From: Actinomadura rayongensis
GTDB lineage: Bacteria > Actinomycetota > Actinomycetes > Streptosporangiales > Streptosporangiaceae
Direction: 5' to 3'
DNA: 64,000 bases
Assembly (NCBI RefSeq): GCF_009831215.1
Contig: NZ_WUTW01000001.1
Span: forward strand, 851,096 to 915,095
Below are positions 50,365 to 58,828 of this stretch, piece by piece. A model generated the notes under the pieces. That model did not search any database, was not told the DNA's origin, and worked only from the letters and a program-made list of their open reading frames with translations. Each line of letters begins with the position of its first letter. Position 1 is the first letter of the stretch. Position numbers and translations under genes: made by a program.

Positions 50365-51651
50365 TCACCTTGCCCGGGCGAACCAAGCGCCCGCTCCGGC
50401 GCAGGCGAGCCCGGCCAGCCCGAGTGCCGCCGGGGCGGGCAGCGCGCCCAGCGCGGCGACACCCAGCGTGGCGCCGGCCTGCCGGGACGCGTTGAGCACG
50501 CCGCCGGTCGCGCCCGCCGTCCCGGCCGGGGCGGCGCCGACGATCGCCGCGACCAGCGCCGGGAGGACGAGCGGCATCCCGAGGCCGGTGAGCAGCAGGC
50601 CGGGGACGAGCGCGGGATAACCCGCGTGCGCGGCGAGCGCCAGCGCGGCTCCGCCCGTTGCGAGCAGCGTCGTTCCGGCGAGGATCGGTACGCGGGGCCC
50701 GTGGCGGGCGACGATCCGTCCGGTCAGCGGTGGCAGCAGGACGAACGGAAGCGTCAGCGGCAGGAACGCCAGACCCGTCGCGACCGGCCCGAACGCGTGG
50801 TCGCGCAGCAGCAGCGGCAGGACGAACAGGTCGCCGGTCAGCGCGAGGTTCGCCGCCGCGCCGACCGTCAGGCCCGCGCGGACGCGGCGCGTCAGGAACC
50901 GGCGGTCCAGGACGGGCGCCGCGCTCCGGCGCTCCAGGCCCGCGAAGAAGGCCGCCGCCAGGACCGTTCCCCCGAGCGCGGCGGCGGCGTGCGGCCACGC
51001 GCCCGCGCCCGCCGCGATCAGCGCGTCGGTGAGCAGGGCCAGGGTCGCGGCGGCGGCGAACTGGGCCGCCGCGTCGACGCGCCGCGTCCCGGACGGGGCC
51101 GTGACGCCCCGGACGGCCGCGAGCACGAGCGCCGCGAGCGGCACGTTGACCAGGAAGATCGCCCGCCAGCCCGCCAGGCCCACCAGCAGCCCGCCCGCCA
51201 CCGGCCCCGCCGCGACCGCGCTCCCGCTGACGGCCGCCCAGAGCGCGACGGCGCGCGCGTGCGCGGCCCGGTCCGGGTACAGGCGGCCGATGAGCGCGAG
51301 CGACGCGGGCACGCAGGCCGCCGCCGACGCGCCGAGCACCGCCCGGACGGCGACCAGGACGCCCAGCGTCGGGGCCAGCGCGCACAGCAGCGACGCGGCG
51401 CCGAAGACCGCGACGCCCGTCCGGAACACCCGGTGCGCCCCGAACCGGTCGGCGACCGCGCCGGACGACAGCAGCAGCGCCGCGAACACGACCGTGTAGG
51501 CCGTCGTCGCCCACTGGAGGCCCGCGACGGACGTGTGCAACGACCGCGCGAGATCCTGTTCGGCGACCGACAGGACGGTCATGTCGAGCAACACCATGAA
51601 ATAACCGAGCGAGATGCCGAGCAGAGTGATCCGGTGCTTCATGCCGGACAC
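50365..51651 (-). CDS. MFS transporter (DHA2-like drug exporter)
   Basis: A 428-aa major facilitator with about 12-14 hydrophobic helices. Drug:H+ antiporter motifs are visible: motif D1-like GYFMVLLDMTVLSVA near the N-terminus, motif A SGAVADRFGAHRV (loop 2-3), and motif C-like ALWAAVSGSAVAAGPVAGGLLVG. The C-terminus is short. It is divergent from a LysR gene across 77 bp, which probably controls it. The substrate is unknown; no siderophore genes are adjacent. Confidence 0.9.
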   Translation of the reverse strand: MSGMKHRITLLGISLGYFMVLLDMTVLSVAEQDLARSLHTSVAGLQWATTAYTVVFAALLLSSGAVADRFGAHRVFRTGVAVFGAASLLCALAPTLGVLVAVRAVLGASAAACVPASLALIGRLYPDRAAHARAVALWAAVSGSAVAAGPVAGGLLVGLAGWRAIFLVNVPLAALVLAAVRGVTAPSGTRRVDAAAQFAAAATLALLTDALIAAGAGAWPHAAAALGGTVLAAAFFAGLERRSAAPVLDRRFLTRRVRAGLTVGAAANLALTGDLFVLPLLLRDHAFGPVATGLAFLPLTLPFVLLPPLTGRIVARHGPRVPILAGTTLLATGGAALALAAHAGYPALVPGLLLTGLGMPLVLPALVAAIVGAAPAGTAGATGGVLNASRQAGATLGVAALGALPAPAALGLAGLACAGAGAWFARAR

Positions 51652-51728
51652 TGTCGGGCGCCGCGCGTCCCCGCCTCCACCGGCCGTTGCGTACGCTGCG
51701 TTCGGGAAAGTCGAACGGTGGGGGACGG

Positions 51729-52604
51729 GTGGAACTGCGTCAGCTCCGGATCTTCGAGGCGGTCGTCCGGCACGGGACGGTCACCGACGCGGCCGTCGCG
51801 CTGGACCTGGCGCCGTCCTCGGTGTCCGCGCAGGTTCGGGCGTTGGAACGGTCCCTGGACGTGGCCCTGTTCGAGCGGGAGGCGCGCGGGATGCGGCTCA
51901 CCGGCGCCGGGGAACGGCTGCTCGGCTGGTCGCGCCGCCTCCTCGACCAGGCCGAGCGGGCGCGCCGCGAGGTCCGCGCCGAACCGGCGGCGCTGCGGTT
52001 CGGCGCGCTGGAGACGCTGGCGGCCGTCCACGTCCCGCCGCTGCTGGCCCGGCTCGCCGCGCGGCGCCCCGAGGTCGCGGTGCGGGTCGCGACCGCCGGG
52101 CGCCGCGACGAGCTGCTGGACGGCGTCGCCGCCGGACGCCTCGACGCCGCCCTGCTCCTGGACACCGGGCCCGCGCTCGGTGACCTCGGCTTCCCCGTCC
52201 CGCGCGAGCCGCTGACGTTCGCCGACCTCGACCCGGTGCCGCTCGCGCTCGTCGCGGCACCCGGGCACCGGCTCGCCGCGCGTCCCGCGCTCGCCGCCGA
52301 CGACCTCGCGGGGGAGAACCTGCTGGTCAACGTGCCGGGCTGCTCGTTCCGGATGGCCGCCGACCGGATCCTCGGGACAGTCCCGCACCGCGTGGACGCC
52401 GGGGGCGTCGCCGTCATGCGCGCCTGGGCCGAACGCGGGCTCGGCGTCGCGCTGCTGCCGGGATTCGCCGTCGCGGACGCGCTGGCAACCGGAACGCTGA
52501 TCCGGCTCGCGCTGCCCGCCCCCGACCTGCTGCTGCGGCTGGTCTGGCGCGCGGACCGCGAGGACCTGCCCGGGCTGCGCGACGTCCTCTACGCGGCGTG
52601 CTGA
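51729..52604 (+). CDS. LysR-family transcriptional regulator
   Basis: A 291-aa LTTR: HTH at residues 1-60 (MELRQLRIFEAVVRHGTVTD, then LDLAPSSVSAQVRALERSLDVALFER), then a PBP-like effector domain with ALRFGALETLAAVHVPPLLARL and LLVNVPGCSFRM. The GTG at 51729 is the family start. It is divergent from the MFS gene and likely senses a ligand to regulate it. The last 26 bp including the stop codon are repeated downstream. Confidence 0.93.
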   Translation: MELRQLRIFEAVVRHGTVTDAAVALDLAPSSVSAQVRALERSLDVALFEREARGMRLTGAGERLLGWSRRLLDQAERARREVRAEPAALRFGALETLAAVHVPPLLARLAARRPEVAVRVATAGRRDELLDGVAAGRLDAALLLDTGPALGDLGFPVPREPLTFADLDPVPLALVAAPGHRLAARPALAADDLAGENLLVNVPGCSFRMAADRILGTVPHRVDAGGVAVMRAWAERGLGVALLPGFAVADALATGTLIRLALPAPDLLLRLVWRADREDLPGLRDVLYAAC

Positions 52605-52662
52605 CCCGACCCGCAGGGTCGGTCGCTTCCGCTGCCCGTCCTCTACGCGGCGTGCTGACCCG
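52583..52662. repeat. 26-bp exact direct repeat at the end of the LysR gene
   Basis: The 26-mer at 52583-52608, which contains the last codons and TGA of the LysR gene, recurs exactly at 52637-52662, 54 bp on. The second copy ends next to the stop of the convergent NmrA gene. Between them lies the dyad GACCC-GCA-GGGTC. Confidence 0.9.
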
Positions 52663-53493
52663 TCACCGGAAGGCGTCCGCGTGCTCGGCCGCCCACTGCG
52701 CGAACGTGCGGGGCTCGCGGCCGGTGACATCCCGGACGGTCGGCCGCACCGGCGACTCGTCCAGCGAGCCGTTGACGTAGAAGTCGAAGAAGGCGTCCAC
52801 GTACTCCGGCGGCGTGGTCTTCAGCATCTCCGCGCGCGCCTCGTCGTCGGGCTGCGCGACGAGCCGCAGGTCGCGGCCGAGGACGTCGCCGAGGACGGCC
52901 AGCCGCTCGGCCGCCACGGTCGAGTCCGGGCCGGTCGGCCAGTAGATCCCCCCGGCGTGCCCGTCACAGGTCAGCGCCTCGACCGCCACGGCCGCGACGT
53001 CGAACGGGTCGACCACGGCGACGCGGACGTCCGCGAACGGCACCGTCACCACGTCGCCCTCCTTGAGCTGCGGCGCCCATTGGAGCGCGTTGGACATGAA
53101 CTGGGCAGGTCGGACGAACGTCCACGGCAGCCCCGACGCCCGCACGGCGTCCTCCGACTCGGCCATGTACCGGGTGATCGCGTTCGTCCGGTCGCCGGAC
53201 GCCGCCGACCCGCCCGACAGCAGCACGACCCGCTCCACCCCCGCCGCCCGCGCGTCGGCGAGCAGCGTCTCCAGGCCGGGGTAGCCGGGGAGCAGGAACA
53301 GCGCGGACACGCCGTCCAACGCGGGCCGCAGCGTCTCGGGACGGCCGAGGTCGCCGCCGGTGAACTCCACGCCCGGGACCGGCGCGGCCCGGCCCGGATC
53401 GCGGGTCAGCGCCCGCACGGGAACGTTCCGGGCGGCCAGCGCGCGGACCACCTGGCCGCCGACGTTCCCGGTGGCACCGGTGACGAGGATCAT
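52663..53493 (-). CDS. NmrA-like NAD(P)-binding oxidoreductase/sensor
   Basis: A 276-aa atypical short-chain dehydrogenase of the NmrA group. It begins MILVTGATGNVGGQVVRALA (GxxGxxG dinucleotide site), followed by TRDPGRAAP and GGDLGRPETL. The YxxxK catalytic pair is not evident: the region reads ITRYMAESEDAVRASGLPWT. Such proteins bind NADP as redox sensors or reduce quinones. It ends 10 bp from the SDR gene upstream, so the two form an operon. Confidence 0.88.
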   Translation of the reverse strand: MILVTGATGNVGGQVVRALAARNVPVRALTRDPGRAAPVPGVEFTGGDLGRPETLRPALDGVSALFLLPGYPGLETLLADARAAGVERVVLLSGGSAASGDRTNAITRYMAESEDAVRASGLPWTFVRPAQFMSNALQWAPQLKEGDVVTVPFADVRVAVVDPFDVAAVAVEALTCDGHAGGIYWPTGPDSTVAAERLAVLGDVLGRDLRLVAQPDDEARAEMLKTTPPEYVDAFFDFYVNGSLDESPVRPTVRDVTGREPRTFAQWAAEHADAFR

Positions 53494-53502
53494 GCGGGCT
53501 CC

Positions 53503-54165
53503 TTACCAGGGAAGGGGTCGGCCGTCACGGAAGAAGCCGCCGGTCGGGCCGTCGTCGGGAAGGGTCGCCGCCCACACGATCCCGGCCGCGCCGTCGGCGA
53601 CCGGGCGCCCGCCGGGGCCGCCCATGTCGGTGGCGACCCAGCCGGGGCAGACGGCGTTGACCAGCACGCCGTCGGGACGCAGTTCGGCGGCCAGCAGCCG
53701 GGTCAGCGCGTTGAGCGCCGCCTTCGTGACCGAGTACGCGGGCGTGCCGCCGCCCATGCCCGCGAGGGAACCGGCCTCGCTGGAGACGTTGACGATCCGT
53801 CCGTGGCCGCTCGCGCGGAGCAGCGGCAGCACGGCCTGGACGAGCCGCCACGGCCCGTACAGGTTGGTCTCGGCGGCCGTCCGGACGACGTCCAGGTCGG
53901 CGCTCTCGGCGCGCTGCCAGGTGTCGTAGGTGATCGCGGCGTTGTTGACCAGCACGTCCAGGCCGCCGAAGCGCTCGGCGACCGTCGCGGCGGCGTCGGC
54001 CGCGTCCTGCGGGGACGTCACGTCCAGCCGCAGCGGGTGCACGCCGGGCGCCCGCGCCGCCTCGGGGGAGCGGGCCGCGCCGACGACCGTGTGACCCGCG
54101 TCCGCCAACTGACGGCAGACCTCGCGGCCGAGGCCACGGCTCGCGCCCGTCACCAACGCGATCAC
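53503..54165 (-). CDS. short-chain dehydrogenase/reductase
   Basis: A 220-aa classical SDR. The cofactor site is VTGASRGLGREV, NNAAI follows in strand 4, catalytic Ser lies in IVNVSSEAGS and Tyr/Lys in PAYSVTKAAL. It has an Arg after the cofactor turn (AARSPEAARA), which suggests NADP preference. It precedes the NmrA-like gene by 9 bp on the same strand. Substrate unknown. Confidence 0.92.
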   Translation of the reverse strand: MIALVTGASRGLGREVCRQLADAGHTVVGAARSPEAARAPGVHPLRLDVTSPQDAADAAATVAERFGGLDVLVNNAAITYDTWQRAESADLDVVRTAAETNLYGPWRLVQAVLPLLRASGHGRIVNVSSEAGSLAGMGGGTPAYSVTKAALNALTRLLAAELRPDGVLVNAVCPGWVATDMGGPGGRPVADGAAGIVWAATLPDDGPTGGFFRDGRPLPW

Positions 54166-54364
54166 ACCCGATCACCGTCCTTTCGCCCATGATCCTTTCT
54201 TGCGGACGGGGACGGCGTCCACCCGGCCGCCGCGCGTGATCGCGCGTTCACCCCGGCGTCACATGACGGCCATGTGATCAATCCGTGATTGGACGTGGAA
54301 AGGGCGGGAGGCCGCTTCCCCACGGCGTCCCGCCCGGCCTGTGCGACCGCGCGCGCGGTCGGTA

Positions 54365-54601
54365 TCAGCGCGGCGCGCGGCGGCGGACCATCCGCGCCGC
54401 CGCGATGGACAGCGCGAGCGGCGCCACCACCTCGACCAGCCCGATCGCCACCGTCGCCCGGACGCCGAGCCGCGGCGCCGCGCGCCGGGCCAGCGGGCGC
54501 AGCGCCCGCGCCGCGAGCCGCCCGGCCACGGCCCCGAGCACGCCGCCCGCCAGCCGTGTCGGCCGCCAGCGGCCGTTCTTCGTCGTCGTGCACGCACCCA
54601 T
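54365..54601 (-). CDS. small basic membrane protein
   Basis: A 78-aa protein (MGACTTTKNGRWRPTRLAGG...) with two weakly hydrophobic, Arg-flanked helices: LAGGVLGAVAGRLAARALR and ATVAIGLVEVVAPLALSIAA. It ends RMVRRRAPR. The ATG at 54601 is preceded by GGGGG at 5 nt. No family recognised. About 200 bp downstream (54166-54364) and 250 bp upstream (54602-54854) hold no gene I can support. Confidence 0.5.
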   Translation of the reverse strand: MGACTTTKNGRWRPTRLAGGVLGAVAGRLAARALRPLARRAAPRLGVRATVAIGLVEVVAPLALSIAAARMVRRRAPR

Positions 54602-54854
54602 CGCGACCCCCGGTTCGGTCTCCGTTACGACTGGCACAGGGAGTACCCGAACGAACACGGAGAGAAACGCTCATGCGGCCCGTGCCGGGCGGGTCGTCCG
54701 GTGCGGACGGGGCTCCTGCGCCCTCACCCCGCCCCCGGAAAGCATGTGATGATTGCGCGGAATCCTTGGGCTAAAGGTAAAAACATTGCGGTTGACCAGG
54801 GCTAATGCCAATTGACCCCTGTGGTTTTCACCAACGATTGGGTACGGTTCAGGT

Positions 54855-55412
54855 GTGCCCCCATACGTTGAGGTCCGCCGAAGCAGCCGACGCCGGCGGA
54901 CGGTGTCCGCCTACCGCGACGGGGACAAGGTCGTCGTCCTGCTGCCCTCCCGGCTGAGCAAGGCCGAGGAGGAGCAGTGGGTCGCCACCCTCCTGGAGCG
55001 GCTCGCCGAGCGCGAACGGCGTCGGCGCCCGAGCGACGACGACCTGTTCGCCCGGGCATTGGAGCTGTCCCGCCGCCACCTGGCGGGCCGCGCCGACCCG
55101 GTCAGCGTCCGCTGGGTCGACAACCAGCACGCCCGCTGGGGATCGTGCACCCCCGACGACGGCACGATCCGCCTGTCCACCCGGCTGCGCGGGATGCCGT
55201 CGTGGGTGCTGGACTACGTCCTCGTCCACGAGCTGGCCCACCTGCTCATTCCGGGCCACGGGCCGGACTTCTGGGAACTGGTCGGCAACTACCCCAAGGC
55301 CGAGCGGGCGCGCGGCTACCTCGAAGGCGTCGCCGCCACCGCGCACCTCCCACTGGGCCTGGAGGACGACGCCGACGAGCTGGAACCCGCCCGCCGCAGC
55401 GTCGCGGGCTGA
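54855..55412 (+). CDS. YgjP/WSS1-like zinc metallopeptidase domain protein
   Basis: A 185-aa protein of the YgjP-like (DUF45, M48-related) family. RWGSC (ARWGSCTPDDGTIRL) and the zinc site VLVHELAHLLIPGHGPDFW (HELAH plus a third His) are diagnostic. The N-terminal part is basic (EVRRSSRRRRTVSAYRDG). It starts at a GTG. M. tuberculosis has a homologue in the same neighbourhood. Substrate unknown; the mechanism is a predicted zinc hydrolase. Confidence 0.9.
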   Translation: MPPYVEVRRSSRRRRTVSAYRDGDKVVVLLPSRLSKAEEEQWVATLLERLAERERRRRPSDDDLFARALELSRRHLAGRADPVSVRWVDNQHARWGSCTPDDGTIRLSTRLRGMPSWVLDYVLVHELAHLLIPGHGPDFWELVGNYPKAERARGYLEGVAATAHLPLGLEDDADELEPARRSVAG

Positions 55413-55440
55413 CCGAGCCCCCGTTTCAGACCAGCGCGCA

Positions 55441-55618
55441 CCCGCAGCTCGCCCGGCGCGCGCGTCAGGCGAGGCGAGCGCATGTCCGCAGCCCGGCAGC
55501 CCGGCCCACGCGCGTCAGGCGAGGCGAGCGCGTTTCCGCAGCCCGGCTGCCCGGCCCGCGCGTCGGGCGGAGACGTGCCCCCGGCCCGCAGCTCGCCCGG
55601 CGCGCGCGTCAGGCGAGG
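55441..55618. repeat. repeats of about 50 bp that duplicate the 3' end of the Nudix gene
   Basis: CGCGTCAGGCGAGGCGAGCG starts near-identical 50-bp units at 55461 and 55511, and a partial one at 55601. A 34-bp block at 55441-55474 recurs exactly at 55585-55618, where it overlaps the Nudix gene's last codons and stop (55609-55611). The 196-bp gap contains nothing else. Confidence 0.85.
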
Positions 55619-56145
55619 GAGCGGGCCACCAGACGGCGCGTCGCCGTGTCGACCTCCGGCGGGAGCGCGTCGACGGGGAACCAGCGAAGGTCGTCGGACT
55701 CGTCGCTGATCACGGGCACCGCGCCCGGCGGGGCCGTCGCGCGGAACTCGACGTCCAGATGCCACGAGCCGCCCGGATGGCACGGCACGCGGTGACGGTC
55801 CAGCGAGACCGGCACCGGATCCAGCCGCAGGCCCGGGATGCCCGACTCCTCCGTCGCCTCGCGCAGCGCCGCCGCCGCGAGCGTCGCGTCATCCGCCTCG
55901 CAGTGCCCACCCAGTTGCAGCCACCGCTTCAGCTTGCCGTGCAGCGTGAGCAGCACCCGCGTCCCGGACGCGTCCAGCAGCGCCGTGCTCGCCGTGAGGT
56001 GCCCGGGCGCGCACGCGCGGCGCGTCCCGTCCGGATGGGCCGCGAGATGCTCCAGGAACACCGCGCGCAGCTCGTCCTGCCCGGCATCGGGCGCAGCCCA
56101 GCCGGACAGGACCCGCACCGCGTCCGCCTGCAGCGGATCGGTCAT
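55609..56145 (-). CDS. Nudix hydrolase
   Basis: A 178-aa Nudix protein. The box is LGGHCEADDATLAAAALREA followed by TEESGI, one residue longer than the classical spacing but with the REATEES metal-binding helix intact. Upstream LTLHGKLKRWLQLGGH is typical of dNTP or small-nucleotide pyrophosphohydrolases. The ATG overlaps the stop of a 61-aa gene (ATGA), so it is third in the DUF2342 operon. Substrate unknown. Confidence 0.88.
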   Translation of the reverse strand: MTDPLQADAVRVLSGWAAPDAGQDELRAVFLEHLAAHPDGTRRACAPGHLTASTALLDASGTRVLLTLHGKLKRWLQLGGHCEADDATLAAAALREATEESGIPGLRLDPVPVSLDRHRVPCHPGGSWHLDVEFRATAPPGAVPVISDESDDLRWFPVDALPPEVDTATRRLVARSLA

Positions 56146-56327
56146 GCGCGCCCGACGCGCGGATACGACGCCCCCGACCTGCGGCGGCGCTCATGGTCGG
56201 TCGGACGCTGCCAGCACAGCGCCGACCGCGCCGTCCGGCGGCGCACCGCCACGGCGGACGACGCCCCGTGCAGCGCGCAGCAGCCCAGCCGGGACGTCCG
56301 GACGGCCCGGCGGCGGGGCGGCCTCAC
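56142..56327 (-). CDS. small Arg/Cys protein coupled to both neighbours
   Basis: A 61-aa protein starting at GTG 56327: VRPPRRRAVRTSRLGCCALH and later RRRTARSALCWQRPTDHERR. It overlaps the upstream DUF2342 stop as GTGA and the downstream Nudix start as ATGA. Almost every third position is G or C, so it is most likely a true gene. It has three Cys and about 18 Arg. No family recognised; it may bind nucleic acid or metal. Confidence 0.65.
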   Translation of the reverse strand: MRPPRRRAVRTSRLGCCALHGASSAVAVRRRTARSALCWQRPTDHERRRRSGASYPRVGRA

Positions 56328-57655
56328 GCGCCGTCCCCCTCGTCGTCCTTCTTCTTCTCGTCCTCGTCGGCCTCGGAGAGCAGCGAGTCCAGGCCGGACA
56401 GATCGGCCGTCTCGCCGCGCACGAACGCGTCCGGGTCCTCCAGGTCGGCCGCCGACGGCAGCAGGTCGGGGTGGTCCCAGACGGCGTCCCGGCCGTCGGT
56501 GCCGCGCGCCTCGGTCAGCGCCCGCCACAGCGTCGCCGCCTCGCGCAGCCGCCGGGGCCGCAGCTCCAGGCCGACGAGCGTCGCGAACGTCCGCTCCGCC
56601 GGACCGCCCGTCGCGCGGCGCCGCCGGACGGCCTCGGCCAGCTTCACCGCGTCCGGCAGCCGCCCCTCGGCGACCCGGTTCACGACCGTGTCCACCCAGC
56701 CCTCGACCAGCGCCAGCGCGGTCTCCAGCCGGGCGAGGGCCGCCTTCTGCTGCGGCGTCTCCTCCGGCTGCAGCGACAGCTCGCCGCCCAGGGCCTCCTG
56801 GATCGCCTCCGGGTTGGACAGGTCGAGCCCCTGCACGGCCTGCTCGATGCCCGAAAGGTCCACCGTGATGCCGCGCGCGTAGTCCTCGACGGCGCCGAGC
56901 AGATGCGCCCGCAGCCACGGGACGTGCGCGAACAGCCGTTGGTGCGCCGCCTCGCGCAGCGCCAGGTACAGCCGGACCTCGTCGTCGGGGACCTCCAGGC
57001 CCTCCCCGAACGCCTCGACCCCGGCGGGCAGCAGCGCGCCGACGCCGTCGGGCGCCAGCGGCAGGCCCACGTCGGCGGAGCCCACGACCTCGCGGGCCAG
57101 CGCGCCGAGCGCCTGCCCGGCCTGGCCGCCGACCATCGCGCCCGCCATCTGCCGGACCATGCCGATCAGCGGACCGGCCATCGCCTGCATCTCGGCCGGG
57201 ATCTCGCCGCCGCCGAGCGCGCCGCCCATCGACTCGACCATGCGGGACGCGATCGGGTCGCAGACCTTCGACCACACCGGCAGCGTCTGCTCGATCCACT
57301 CCGACCGGCTCCACGCCTTCGGCGTCCGGATTCCGGCGGGAAGGGAGGTTCCCTCGTCGAGCCAGAGGTCGGCCAGCCGGAGCGCCTCCTCGACCTGGCG
57401 GCGTTCGGCGTCCACGATCGAGGGGTCGCCGTGCTCGACGACCGCGTGCCGCGCGATGTCCTTGGCCATGTCCCAGTTCAGCGGGCCTCCGCCGGAGCCG
57501 CCGGCGGACTGGCCGCCGATCATGTCCGCGAAGCGGTGCAGCATGTCGGCGAACTGCCGCATGTCGCCGCCGCCCATGCCCCCGAACGGGTCCTGGGGCC
57601 TGTCGTCGTCGCCGTCGCCGCCCGGACGGTTGAAGCCGAAGGGTGTGCCGCTCAT
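56324..57655 (-). CDS. zinc-dependent metalloprotease-like DUF2342 protein
   Basis: A 443-aa protein of the DUF2342 (actinobacterial 'zinc-dependent metalloprotease / F420 biosynthesis-associated') family. It opens with a Gly/Asp-rich stretch (RPGGDGDDDRPQDPFGGMGG), then a conserved helical core with LNWDMAKDIARHAVVEHGDP, WIEQTLPVW, and a possible metal region LREAAHQRLFAHVPWLRAHL. The tail is acidic (SEADEDEKKKDDEGDGA). ATG 57655 follows GGGGGC by 7 nt. The same gene is found near UPF0182 in mycobacteria. Confidence 0.87.
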   Translation of the reverse strand: MSGTPFGFNRPGGDGDDDRPQDPFGGMGGGDMRQFADMLHRFADMIGGQSAGGSGGGPLNWDMAKDIARHAVVEHGDPSIVDAERRQVEEALRLADLWLDEGTSLPAGIRTPKAWSRSEWIEQTLPVWSKVCDPIASRMVESMGGALGGGEIPAEMQAMAGPLIGMVRQMAGAMVGGQAGQALGALAREVVGSADVGLPLAPDGVGALLPAGVEAFGEGLEVPDDEVRLYLALREAAHQRLFAHVPWLRAHLLGAVEDYARGITVDLSGIEQAVQGLDLSNPEAIQEALGGELSLQPEETPQQKAALARLETALALVEGWVDTVVNRVAEGRLPDAVKLAEAVRRRRATGGPAERTFATLVGLELRPRRLREAATLWRALTEARGTDGRDAVWDHPDLLPSAADLEDPDAFVRGETADLSGLDSLLSEADEDEKKKDDEGDGA

Positions 57656-57744
57656 CGGTTCGCCCCCGGGATGCATGATGGGCTCATATCAGCAACGTTA
57701 GCCGGTCGCGGCGACGTCGCGTACCCGAGGAAGGGGGCACCTCC

Positions 57745-58827
57745 GTGGCAACGGGCAAGGTTCGCCCTCGGCGTAGCCAGGGGCCTGTGGTGGCCGTCAC
57801 GGGCGCCGCCGAGGGGGCCGGACGGCTGCTGGCCGCCCGCCTCGTCGCAAGCGACGGGATCCGCAAGGTCGTCGCGATCGACGCGCACCGGGGCGACGTC
57901 GACGGGGCCGTGTGGCGGGTCGCCGACGTCCGCGACCCGCTGCTGTCGGGACGCCTCGCGGGCGTGGACGTCGTCGTGCACCTCGACCTGGTCTGCTCGC
58001 CCGACCAGGACGCCCGCGAGCGCCGCACCCACAACGTGCGCGGCGCGCAGACCGTCGTGCTCGCCGCCGCCGCGGCCCGCGTCCCCCGCGTGGTGCTCGT
58101 CACGAGCGCGATGGTCTACGGCGCGGACCCGACCAACCCCGTCCCGCTCGCCGAGGACGCCCCGCTGCGCGCCGAGGCGAACGAGAGCGTCGCGGGCGAC
58201 TACCTGGAGATCGAGGAGCTGGCGGCGTCGGCGGCGGGCGTCCACCCGGGCCTGGACGTCACCGTCGTGCGGCCCGCCGCGCTCGTCGGGCCCGGCATCG
58301 ACACCGTCATCACCCGGCACTTCGAGGCGCCGCGCCTGCTCACGGTGAAGGGCAGCACGCCCGGCTGGCAGTTCTGCCACATCGAGGACCTCGCCGCCGC
58401 GCTCGACCTCGTCGTCACCGCCGGCCTGGCCGGGCCGCTCGCCGTCGGCGCGGACGGCTGGCTCACGCTGGACGAGGCCGTCGAGATCACCGGCAAGCGC
58501 TCGTTCGAGCTGCCCGCCGCGCTCACGTTCGGGATGGCGCAGCGGCTGCACCGGCTCGGGATGACGCCCGCGCCCGCCACCGACCTGCACTTCGTCGCCT
58601 ACCCGTGGGCCGTGGACGGCGCCCGGCTGCGCGCGGCGGGCTGGAAGCCGCGCTACGACAACGCCGCCGCCCTGCGCGCCCTCATCGAGGAGACGGCCGG
58701 ACGGCACGCCGTCGTCGGCCGCCGCGTCGGCGGCAAGGAGGCCACGATGGCGACGGCCGCCGGGGCGACGGTCGCGGCGATCGGCGCCGCCGCCGCGATC
58801 CGCCGCGCCCGGCGGCGCCGCCGCTGA
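57745..58827 (+). CDS. NAD-dependent epimerase/dehydratase-like extended SDR
   Basis: A 360-aa extended SDR. The N-terminal site reads VVAVTGAAEGAGRLLAARLV, then VVHLDLVCSPD and VLVTSAMVYGADPTNPVP (catalytic Ser and Tyr regions; the Y-x-x-x-K pair is not strict here). The body resembles actinobacterial SDRs next to UPF0182. A final basic segment (AAIRRARRRRR) follows a short hydrophobic stretch, suggesting membrane or nucleic-acid contact. GTG start. Role unknown. Confidence 0.82.
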   Translation: MATGKVRPRRSQGPVVAVTGAAEGAGRLLAARLVASDGIRKVVAIDAHRGDVDGAVWRVADVRDPLLSGRLAGVDVVVHLDLVCSPDQDARERRTHNVRGAQTVVLAAAAARVPRVVLVTSAMVYGADPTNPVPLAEDAPLRAEANESVAGDYLEIEELAASAAGVHPGLDVTVVRPAALVGPGIDTVITRHFEAPRLLTVKGSTPGWQFCHIEDLAAALDLVVTAGLAGPLAVGADGWLTLDEAVEITGKRSFELPAALTFGMAQRLHRLGMTPAPATDLHFVAYPWAVDGARLRAAGWKPRYDNAAALRALIEETAGRHAVVGRRVGGKEATMATAAGATVAAIGAAAAIRRARRRRR

Positions 58828-58828
58828 C

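Noticed and set aside
50365..51651. MFS gene as the exporter of the siderophore operon
   Set aside because: It lies 12 kb away, is paired with a LysR gene and I see no iron box near it.
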